Assembly (NCBI GenBank): GCA_029783825.1
Contig: JAREIK010000781.1
Coordinates: 620,001-684,000 of the forward strand
Direction: 5' to 3'
Length of the DNA stretch: 64,000 nucleotides
Source: Sapria himalayana
Taxonomy: Eukaryota; Streptophyta; Magnoliopsida; Malpighiales; Rafflesiaceae
Shown: piece after piece, positions 36,517 through 46,794 of the stretch
Position numbering within the stretch: position 1 is the stretch's first letter
Layout: each line of letters opens with the position of its first letter
Program-made: the position numbers and the translations under genes
The notes under the pieces: generated by a model
What the model saw: the letters and a program-made list of their open reading frames with translations, nothing else
The model's database searches: none
What the model was told of the DNA's origin: nothing

Positions 36517-39500
36517 GTATATAATTATATATAATTTAAAATTTTCAACTATATATGATAAAATATATACGATGAAACTACGTAGTTATGTATATATAGT
36601 TAAACTAAATATAATATGTATATATATAATGATATCTAAACTACATGTAAATAATTAGTTTAAACTATATTATAGTTATGTATAGATTTATGTTTTAAAG
36701 AGAATAGTGTCGAGGCTGATTGAGATGGTGCTCAAAAACCAAAAATAGTTTTGAAACTGTTTCGTGGTTCAAAAATGGTAATTAATTTTGAACTCGAAAT
36801 TTAAATTCTTTTAATTTTACCTCCTTTTATACCTTGATTGGGATTTCACAAATAATAGAATATATATTTATATATATAAACAAATCTTAAATTTCTACAA
36901 CCACAAATCCATCATTATATATTCGACTCAAAATTGACATAATATAATTGCACAACTGATTAATATTCCACCCCAAAAATGATAGATTATTAAATGAAAA
37001 TAAATCACATAAATTTTATCAATGTTTCCATGTTCAGACAAAACATCCATAATTCAAAACTAAAATGTATAATGTACTAAAAATACCTAATTGAATTAAT
37101 TTGAAGACACACGAGTTGTTTCCACCACATATCCCCCTCATGTCCCCCTCATGACCATTACATGAGCATAACCTGAATATCGCATGAACACCGCACTGTA
37201 CTCCATGAACAAGGAATAAAAGCTCTTATAATTTTTTTAAGAATTACCCTCTCATCCCCTTTCCAAGTTACAAAATGATTTTCTTATGGCTAAATATCTT
37301 AATTGTCGATCAATTTCTCATAGTCATCACAACATGGCACTAACAAATTTTTAAGTACAAATGCTATTGTAACATATCTTTTTGTATTCTTAAGATGTAG
37401 TGCCAGAAGAATATGTGCATTCATTATCAAAATTATTGTCAAGTGTAGTTGATGAATTACCTAAAAAGTATATAAATTATGAGGTTGCTAATTAATTGGT
37501 AAATGTATAACTCCGTTGGATGGTGATGGGTATATCTATGGCACAATTGCAAAGTGATCATCTATAGTAGTGACAACCCATAGTTAATAAATTCTGAGAG
37601 ACTAACAAGCTAATTGAAGATGTCTCATCTTTTTATCATTCATCCAACAAATTTGTATTGTATTATTAAAATACCCAGAGTGAGAGTGAAAACACCATTA
37701 CACGTGAGAAAGTAAATTAATCGTAGTGTCTAAGTATGTTTTCGATACTCAGTCTTGACTTTTCAACTTAAGCAGTTAGTCAAATCCCTAAAACTTGATC
37801 AAAATGCAATACCAATCATTGTGGGATCGTATTTGAACTTATATCTACTTTATTACTTATATGACTTTGATACTTACAGAATATAATTAATGCTCATAGA
37901 ATATGCCTAACAAGCAATAAGGTTATGGTGCCATTCTAGAGAATCATCATGTTGTTGGCAATATCAGTAATGTTTGTGCTTTCAGCTTTATTAGTGTCAT
38001 GCTCACATCAATAAATTTATGTCAGCCTAACTATTCCATTTATAGAAGTCATCATGAGAGGGAGGTGGCTAGAGAGCTATTAGTTTTGTCGATGCATGTC
38101 ACATTGCATTTGTCATGCGGCTTACATGTTATTATCTACCACATCCAACACAACTAATATATCAGCATGTGAAATCTTATATTAGAAGTTCAATGATACT
38201 CTCACATTCATCAATATTCAATAAATCACAAAATCACAAATTTTTCATTACAAATCATATTAATCATACGCCAATACATAAACCAACCCTATGTTCCTGC
38301 ATTATTTTAATATTGTGGTGATATTTGAGTAAGGTAATATAAATATTATCTCACTTAATCAAATATCCCAAGAGGAACCATGCATTTGGAATTAAGATTT
38401 AAAGTATGATTCTCAATCAAATCTATTTTGCATGTGATTGTATATTTCGTTCTCTACTCGAGGTGGCATTTGTTGCGATGCAAAAGTCATCTTTGCTAAA
38501 GTTAAAAATGCCCTTGAGCATGATGTAACGACGTGAAAAGAATGTCATGGCCAAAAATAACTTTGTAATTTTGAATTATTTTGTTTTTGGTTCTGGAATG
38601 CTGTGAGTGGTGTTGTGAGTTTATCTCGATATCACAACTGAGATTAAATACTTTGGCTATCACTATGTAAAAATAATATCATGATCGAAAGTATATTTTA
38701 AAGTAAATATGATTGTAACTTAGAAATGTTGCCACAACCATGAAGAAGATATTATAATACCATGTGATAGAGCCACCACGTATGATAAATATTATGACCA
38801 ATATATATATTCTCAACCAAAAAAAAAAACTTGTTATGGCTGCTTCAAAGGAATGCTAGTATTAATAATGTCATAATAAATCTTTCTTGCTGCAAGTCTT
38901 TTCTCGTTGCAGCAACAAAGAAGATATTACAACACAAAAAGTTGTGATCATGTGTGACAAGCCACGACATATAATGAATATTGTGACCAATATACAAAGC
39001 CATAACCAAGAAAGACTTATTATGACTACTTGAAAGAGATGCTAGTGTTGACGATATCGCAACATCGAAAATGTCACTACATCACCTTGCTCTTCTATAT
39101 TTTAGTTTTGTATTCTACTAAGTCTATATTTTTTGTACACAATTTACATCAAATTTTACTATTTTTTATCAAAACTCTTCAAAATTCTATTTTCATGAAA
39201 TTCTTATCTTCTATGCTTAATTCTAATACAAAAACCACATAAAATGAGCTAAAAATACTCATTAAAACCAGTACTTTTAGTGTCGAATAATGATTCATAG
39301 TAGCTAAACCAATTTTGATGAGGAGTCATGCGGTATGACATAGCTGTGTCAATATATCAACTATCCTCATCAAAATAAGCAACACAAGTGTTAGCAAAAT
39401 AAAACTCTCTGCAAGATAATTGCTTGTTTTCCAATCTAGCTTTCGCCCAATTTAACTTGTTATGGCAATCCCCTTTAAGGTGCCATGCTCTTACATTTCC

Positions 39501-39845
39501 ATCACTTTAGTTTTAGCTCACCGACAACTTTTCTTCCTTATGTTTTCTTTGAGATTACAAATTTCTCACTTCTCTCTCCAATCTCCACTTCACAAACAAA
39601 GCCTCTTTTTGAGTATTTTCTCATATTATACCTCCTATATTCAGATAGTATAGCTAAAATAATTGTCTCGCATGATAACTATGTTATGCTGCTACCAATA
39701 GTGATAATCAAGTTATCCCATGTATCTGATGTTGAACATAATGGGGTAGTTGTCTTCTTATCATCACTAATTCCATAGCTAATAGAAGAAAATTGGTTGA
39801 TCAGTATGTGAAACTCATTCAAATAGGAATAGAAAAAGTCATATT
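36471..39845. other. intergenic AT-rich DNA
   Basis: Starts with a (CA)n(TA)n tract at 36479-36530, then mostly AT-rich single-copy-looking sequence. A diverged tandem duplication lies at 38731-39063. ORFs of 60-100 codons here show no family resemblance and have poor coding character. No gene is called. Confidence 0.6.
38731..39063. repeat. diverged tandem duplication, period about 190 bp
   Basis: The series GAAGAAGATATTATAATACC, AATATTATGACCAATATA, CTTGTTATGGCTGCTT and GGAATGCTAGTATTAA at 38740-38865 recurs in the same order at 38925-39055 with many substitutions. Not a known family to me. Confidence 0.7.
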
Positions 39846-39849
39846 CCTT

Positions 39850-40095
39850 CATGCGCGTGTGTTTATACACACGCGCGCGCGCGCGCACGCTTGTGCGCGC
39901 ATGCTTATACACACACGCGCACGCACATATATATACACACATGCGCCCACACACATATACAAACACACACACACACACAAATATATATACACACGCAACG
40001 CGCACACACACACACGCACATATATACACACGCATGCACACACATGCACATATATACAAACGCATGCACACACACGAACACACCCACACACATAT
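39850..40095. repeat. alternating purine-pyrimidine tract (CA/CG/TA)
   Basis: About 245 bp of almost uninterrupted alternation, including ACACGCGCGCGCGCGCAC and repeated ACACACACGCAC and TATATACACACG words. Overlapping His/Thr or Cys/Val ORFs on both strands are artefacts. It lies about 1 kb upstream of the SINAT start codon. Confidence 0.9.
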
Positions 40096-40299
40096 ATCTA
40101 TTTATTTATAGACAGTTTTTTTATGAATTATGATGTGGTGATTTTTAAGAATGATGTGGAAGGGAATGGGATAATTTTGGGTTGATGTATATGAGTGTTA
40201 TAGAATAGAAGATAAATATTTTTTTTAATTTTGGTGTAATTAAAGATAAAAAAATTATTTTCCTAAACACAAAATTTCGTTTAAATGCCAGCAAGTACC

Positions 40300-41103
40300 A
40301 ATAACTTGTTAAAACCACTGCGATTAGCGCTGGTTATCGTCGTCATCTCCGATTTCGCAACATTCATAAAAGCTTCAGTGATATTTACTGTCTCCCACTG
40401 GCTCTCTCACTGTCTCTCTGACTGCTTCATTGAAGCTCCTCTGAATTGGAACAACCTGGTTGCAGTAGATTAGGCCACTTCGTATTTATGACGCACCAGT
40501 CTCTCCAACGACACTGACGAAAAGCTACATTTTGTTATCAATCCTAGGGTTTACCTTAAATTTTCAATTTCGCTGCCATTCTTGTTCATCGTCCGGCTCA
40601 AGGTACACAGTTTGGTTTCTGTTGATTTCTCCTGCCAGTTAAACTATGAGAAAAGAGTGAAGCTCATCTCATGATTCGTGCCCTTCGTCGTGGTCCATGA
40701 TGTGTGTTTTTTTTAAATAAAACGCAATTAGGCAAAGATCACAGCTTATTCACGGCATGCCTCTGCTGATCTTGTTGTTTTTTGAAAAAATCTTGTTCAT
40801 CAACCTCGTGGCCATGGCTACCATGGCTGCCATGTTCTCCGCGTCCTGTCTGATCCTATTTCTTCAGGGAATTTGGCGAGGCAGAGAGTTTTGTTTATTG
40901 ATTACTTCTCGAAAATAAAATCGCGTTTGAATTCGTTAAATCTTTCACAAATTGGATTCATGATTCCCTTCCTCTGTAAATCACAATTGACTCAGTCTTG
41001 GTTTCTTCTTGCTATTCATCTGCTCTTGCTTCAGACTTTCGATTTTAACTTACTCGTCGTTTCCTGGCTAGTCTGGCTGAGCAGCAAGGCGACCAATAAG
41101 CCT
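40300..41103 (+). promoter_or_regulatory. SINAT promoter and 5' leader, probably with a leader intron
   Basis: A mixed-composition region upstream of the ATG at 41104. A plausible donor (CTCAAG|GTACAC at 40603) and acceptors (CTGGCTAG at 41071 or TGAGCAG at 41084) would remove an AT-rich, stop-poor segment. A leader intron would explain why an in-frame ATG at 40960 adds a hydrophobic extension foreign to this family. Inference from sequence only. Confidence 0.5.
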
Positions 41104-43618
41104 ATGTTGGGCGACACGAGAAGCAAGCTAGTGGGCATCGATGCCCCAGTAAGTGAAGACGTCTTGTTCAAAGCTGAATCTCCAAATGATTCTTCCCAAC
41201 TGGCGTTGAAATACAAAATGTCCGTCTCCACCAGTGTGCGCGAGCTACTTGAATGCCCCGTGTGTTTAAACTCAATGTATCCTCCGATTCACCAGGTTTC
41301 TATCCTCCATGAAAATTCCCATCTTCTCCTTCAATGAGTTTTATGCATGCGTGGCCCTTATCTGTGCATTTTTGTTGTTTATTGGCTTGGTGCATAAGTT
41401 TTCTCATGTAGCAATTGTTTGAAATTATTATCAATAAATTTGTTTTAGGTATCTCTCACCCATTTGGTCTCTTGCAAAGGTGAAGTTCTCAATTTATTTC
41501 TTTTAATAAATTGTTTTCACCATCTTTGTTAAAAACTTATGAAAATATGATATGATACAATGACACTACATTTTTCATTTCAACTGACACACACACACAC
41601 ACACATGTATATGATATCTTATTATATATATACACGCACACACACACACACACATGTATGTATATGATATTTTATTACACACACACACACATGTATGTAT
41701 ATGATATCTTATTATACACACACACACACACACACACATATAATACACAATATGATATGTGATACTATGATACAATGATATATGCATCAATTATTTTATA
41801 TAATTTAAAAAAAATCAAAATTTAATGTATTTTACATTAAATACATTATTTTTCATAAAATTATGTTAATTTTACATATTTTTCATTATTTTAGTAATAT
41901 TTACATATTACTAAAATATAATTTTACATATTTTATTATGTAAAATATAATTTTAATGTATTTCATTATTTTGGTGTATTTTACATTATTTTTGTAGAAT
42001 ATAATTTTACATATTTTTCATTTTTTATGATTAATTTTATCTTTTAGTATATTTTAGTAATTAACATAAATTTATTATGTTAATTACTAAAATATACTAA
42101 AAGATAAAATTAATCATAAAAAATGAAAAATATGTAAAATTATATTCTACAAAAAGTTGTAATTTTAGTATTAGATTGTAATTTATACTTCAAAACATAA
42201 TCTTATGCAAAATTCATGATATTGATACATGATAATGCATGATATATCATATCGAAAGATAGAAAAATAATGTGTGTTATATTTTATGATTTTTTTTTTA
42301 ATTAGCAGGTGGCACCTCAAATCCAATTGGGTTGTGGGCCAACCACCTGGATCTAGGGGAAAGGCATGGAAACCATGTCCTAGAGGTAGAGGGTAGTTCC
42401 TTAGTTGGTGGAGATCTAACCCACAACTCAAATATTGCATATTAGAGGTGTCAACCTAGTCGGGGCGGGCCGGCCCGGCACAGTTCGGCCCACATCACAG
42501 CACGGCACACCGGCACGGGTTTGTCCAGTGTCGGGTGTCCCTTGAGCCCGACCCCACGATGGCCCCTTTCTCAAAAAAGACTGCGGGTCGGGTCTGATTC
42601 GACCCGACCCGCCGTCCCTCGAATCCCGAACCGTATGGACAGGCCAGCCCGAGTGGGCCAGACAAGGCACGGCCCGCCGTGCCTGCGGGCCGTGCTGGAC
42701 CCGGCACGTAGGCACGCTCGTGCTAAAAAAAAACAAGCCGGGCCGGCCCAGCCTGTTTGACACATCTATTGCTTATTTTACATCCTACCAATCTAATGGC
42801 CATGATGTTGCTATATATTGTACGAGCAAATAGCCATATTTTTAAATATTTTAATAATATTTATATGAGATATTTAAAATTTGATAAAATATTTAGAAAT
42901 TCCTAATAATACATGACTTTTGAGAAAATTCTTCACTATATGCAAATTTATTATTATGAGAAGATAAATTAATTAAAAAAATACTTAATTATGTGAGATT
43001 GATTATCTGAATATCTCGTTCTCCTAACTAAGACGATCTTTTTATGAGTACTATTTGTTGTTAAATATATTTATTATTATTAAAATACATTTTATATATT
43101 ATCATTATTAAATAAGTCTCACAAATACATATTTTTTTTTATTTTTTATTTGTTTAAGTTATGAATGATTTATTTCATACATCAATTCAAATATTTTTTT
43201 AATTAGTCATATGTGATTTTTTGATTCTTATTTTCAAGCTATTTAAAATATCTTTTTTTTTTTTTTAAAGTTTGTTCTTCACTTATATGGATATATAAAT
43301 ATTTTTTTAATGTTATTTCTCTTAGTTATCTCATAATGTATGCTTTAATAATGATTATTTTATCAAATTTTATATTATAGTAGCCTAAAATTGTGTCTTA
43401 TAATATTTTTCATGATAATATCAAGCAATAAGTACTATCATATATTTTATTTGTTACTTATAAAGAATTTTGTATGAGCTAAATAATGACAAATTGTTAT
43501 TCCTCATTAGTATGGGCTAGTTAGCATGAACCTCAACTAATTTTATGCGAGACTAGCCTTCTCCTTGGTTTTGGCTCCACGCAAGTCTAGGTTGGTTGGA
43601 CGTGAGATTCAAACTTTT

Positions 43619-43686
<68 letters not shown>

Positions 43687-43849
43687 TATTTGTTCATAAT
43701 TCATATAATAGTGTGTATGGGTGCCTATATGTGTGTTCGTATATATTATGTAATTATATATGTAATCACACACACACACACACATATATATTTATATATG
43801 ATATGTATATATATACACATACTCATATGTGTTTGTGTCTAATATACAT

Positions 43850-43893
<44 letters not shown>

Positions 43894-44052
43894 CTTCATT
43901 AATTTATATTATTGTGTGTGTGTGTGTGAGTTTATATATATACTTAGTTATATATATATATATATTATTTGTTCATTAATTCATATTATTGTATATATAT
44001 ATATATTGTGTGTGTGTCTATATATTTCCATGTGTGTCTATATATATCCATA

Positions 44053-44083
<31 letters not shown>

Positions 44084-45417
44084 TATTTCATTAATTCATA
44101 TATATTATATAATGATATTGTTTGCATGTGTGCCTATAACCTATATATGTGTTTGTGAGTGCGTGCATGCACACATATATGCAATATGTTTTAATACATT
44201 ATGTAATCATGTATGTAATCATATATATATATTATACACACACATATATTACATGTATATTCATATATAGTATGTAATATGTATATATTTATACACACAA
44301 TTTGTATAAATACACACATTTCATTCTATTGATATATATGTGTGTGTGTGTGTGTGTGCGCGTGTATGTGTTTCTATATATATACATAGGTATACATAAA
44401 TATTTTTTCATTAATCCATATTATTGCATAATAATATAGTGTGTGTGAGCCTATATATACGTGTATGTGTATGTGTATGTGCGCCTATATATATGTATGT
44501 TCCTATACATTTTATACACACCCACACACACACACACACACACACACAGTTTCATGAGTGTGCGTGTTTATGTGGGGGTGTGAGCGCAGAGTGTGCATAA
44601 TAATGGTCATCAAAAAATGTGTTGTAGTGTTTCAATGGGCACACATTGTGTTCTGCGTGCAAGCCAATGGCTCACAATCGGTGCCCCACCTGCCACCACG
44701 AACTAGGTAACATCAGATGCCTTGCATTAGAGAAAGTTGCAGCATCGCTGGAGCTTCCCTGTAAGTATCAGAGTTTGGGTTGCGCCGGGGTATACCCTTA
44801 CTACAGCAAGCTGAAACACGAAGCGCAGTGCGGCTACCAGCCGTACAACTGCCCATATGCCGGATCGGAGTGCAGCGTTACCGGCGATGTTCCTCACTTG
44901 GTGGCTCATCTGAAAGGCGACCACAAGGTGGACATGCACCATGGAAGCACTTTCAACCATCGCTATGTCAAATCGAATCCTCACGAAGTCGAGAACGCCA
45001 CCTGGATGCTCACCGTAACTATTTCGTTTCTCCTCCCATCAGCGCCACCCCTCGCGTGGGTCGTACTTGTTCATCTTCCTCTTTTTCTATCTGCAGGTTT
45101 TTAGCTGTTTTGGGCAGTATTTCTGTCTCCATTTTGAAGCATTTCAGCTCGGAATGGCGCCGGTCTACATTGCTTTCTTGCGGTTTATGGGAGACGACGA
45201 CGAGGCTAAGGAGTACGGCTACAGTCTCGAGGTCTGCGGCAGCGGCCGAAGGATGACTTGGGAGGGGATTCCCCGGAGCATTCGCGACGGCCACCGTAAA
45301 GTTCGCGATAGCTTCGACGGCCTCATTATTCCTCGTAACATGGCCCTTTTCTTCTCCGGCGGAGATCGATCAGAATTGAAGCTCAGAGTCACCGGTCGTA
45401 TCTGGAAAGAGCCTTGA
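41104..45417 (+). CDS. E3 ubiquitin-protein ligase, SINAT (seven in absentia) type
   Basis: Three exons: 41104-41295, 44628-45014, 45097-45417. Phases are all 0; 299 residues, near the usual 300-330. RING finger C3HC4 in residues 51-86 (C51, C54, C65, H69, C72, C75, C83, C86; CPVC then NRCPTC). It is followed by the SIAH-type zinc-finger pair ([10 protein letters not shown] to [10 protein letters not shown]) and the C-terminal SINA substrate/dimerisation domain ([66 protein letters not shown]). These proteins dimerise and ubiquitinate regulatory proteins for proteasomal decay; the target here is unknown. One RING-region residue is unusual: CFNGH where most plant members have CSNGH. Intron 1 (3.3 kb) splits the RING and is full of repeats. 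The exact SINAT number cannot be assigned. Confidence 0.97.
41587..41745. repeat. CA-rich minisatellite
   Basis: Three to four imperfect repeats of a (CA)n block followed by ATGTATGTATATGATATCTT and ATTATA. Within SINAT intron 1. Confidence 0.85.
41989..42155. repeat. perfect inverted repeat, 81-bp arms, 5-bp spacer
   Basis: The left arm (41989-42069) and right arm (42075-42155) pair at every one of 81 positions, checked base by base around the centre at 42072. The spacer is 42070-42074. The arms are AT-rich and include GTAGAATATAATTTTACATA and TTTATCTTTTAGTATATTTT. The flank on the left (41870-41960) carries related direct repeats and two smaller palindromes. In SINAT intron 1, transcribed as part of the pre-mRNA. 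Confidence 0.97.
42443..42768 (-). mobile_element. non-autonomous hAT element in SINAT intron 1
   Basis: A 326-bp GC-rich insert starting TAGAGGTGTCAACC and ending CTGTTTGACACATCTA. Flanking 8-mers TTGCATAT and TTGCTTAT agree at 7 of 8 positions. The family hairpin at 42579-42616 has spacer TGATTC, so it is inverted relative to the full element. It carries GGCACGG/CGGCACG words near both ends. No coding capacity. Confidence 0.92.
43619..44560. repeat. long TG/CA/TA microsatellite field
   Basis: About 940 bp of (CA)n, (TG)n, (TA)n and mixed TGTGTCTATATAT words, including a (CA)n-to-(TG)n inversion at 43620-43670 that can fold on itself. It ends only about 70 bp before the exon 2 acceptor of SINAT. 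ORFs through it are low-complexity artefacts. Confidence 0.9.
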
Positions 45418-46794
45418 TCCGCCCCCAACCCACCCCTTTTGTTCTTCGTGGGTTTCTTTTACAGTCTCCTTGCCTATACTTACACCCTCATACCAGTAAG
45501 ACTATCCCCCCTCCCCCTCTCCTCATTTTCTCTCTCACCCTCCCTCCCTCTCATTCTCTCTCCCTCTCTCTCTCTCATTCCCTCTCTCTCTCATTCCTTC
45601 TCTCTCTCTCTCATTCTCTCTAATTCTCTCTAATTCTCTCTAATTCTCTCTAATTCTCTCTCTTTTTCATTCTCTCTCTCTCTCTCTATCTCTATATTGT
45701 AAAGGCTTATAGAGAGGCTCGGCAGGAAATTTATTTAGGTAGAGGCTGAGGCCGGGGTTTGTGGGCAAAAGAAAATATTTATGGTGGGAAATTTTAGCCC
45801 CCATAATTTTTTTTTTGTTTTTTATTGTGATTGTGCTTTTTCCGTTTTTTGCTGTTTAAGATCAAGCAGAAAAAAAAAACAAAAATTGTATCTTGATGTA
45901 TTTTTCTTTTTGAATGTAAAATAAGCGGTATAAATTTAATTTAATTGCGTCGTGTATATGTTTGTGATTTTAATATGAAGAATGTGCAAGATGAATTTTT
46001 ATTTATTATTATTTTTATTAATAATTAGGTTTAAATGTTTAATTTATTCTAAATTTTATGTTATATGAATAGTTATTACATTTGTATATAATTATAAAAT
46101 TAAAAAAAGTAGACGTGATGATGTAATTACTTGGCCTTGAGTATAATAACAATGAAATATTATTTTTTATTTATATTGTCAAGTATTATTTTTAATTTTA
46201 TAATTATAAAAGAATTATAGTTTAATTTATAATTAAATAATTATATAACATTGTTATTATTTTGAATCGATAATTTACTAACATTTTTATTTTAATAAAA
46301 TTATAGTTCTAGGAAAAATCATTTTTCTAATCACAATTTTTTTAAAAAAAATATATTATTATAAGAACAATATATTTTTTATATTTTTCATAATTAATGA
46401 TATTACAAGATTTATGATTTTTTATAAAAATTATATAATTTTCGATTAACTGTAGCGTAGCTCATGAATATGATAAATTTATTTTTAGAAATTATTTTCA
46501 TCATTTTTGAATTCTCTATTTAGAATATTTTCCATATTTTATTTTTTTTATCTAGTGTTTTTAATTTAACTTATAATTTTTTTCATTATATATTATGTTT
46601 TCATCAATTTTTATAAAATAATTATTATATTGATCAAAGAGATTCCAGAGTAGCATAACCTTTATTTTAAAAAAAAAATTAAAAACTCCAAAATTCACAT
46701 ATATTTGTATCATATAGAAGTGAAGAAAGAATAATCTGGTTGATTTTCTCAAAAATATTATAAACATTAAAAAATTAAAACAAAAAATAAAAAA
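45418..46794. other. spacer between convergent SINAT and UMPS genes
   Basis: Holds the 3' untranslated regions of both genes. A CT-rich tract with repeated CTCTCTAATT words runs from 45490 to 45700, just after the SINAT stop. The rest, to the UMPS stop at 46795, is AT-rich. No gene is seen. Confidence 0.7.
45490..45700. repeat. CT-rich microsatellite, includes (CTCTCTAATT)n
   Basis: A pyrimidine-only stretch of about 200 bp downstream of the SINAT stop, probably within its 3' untranslated region. Four or five exact CTCTCTAATT units occur near 45610-45655. Confidence 0.9.

Noticed and set aside
39679..40185. Overlapping His/Thr and Cys/Val ORFs
   Set aside because: Alternating CA/CG/TA repeat read in every frame; no gene.
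40873..41337. SINAT start further upstream (in-frame ATG at 40960)
   Set aside because: It would add a hydrophobic segment absent from the family; a leader-intron acceptor just before 41104 explains the open frame better. The ORF also runs past the donor at 41296.
42428..42765. GC-rich ORFs in SINAT intron 1
   Set aside because: Same explanation: the short hAT element at 42443-42768.
43596..44270. Tyr/Ile/Cys/Val ORFs of 60-127 codons
   Set aside because: TG/TA microsatellites within SINAT intron 1.
44727..45428. Minus-strand and alternate-frame ORFs over SINAT exons 2 and 3
   Set aside because: Shadows of the conserved SINAT reading frame.
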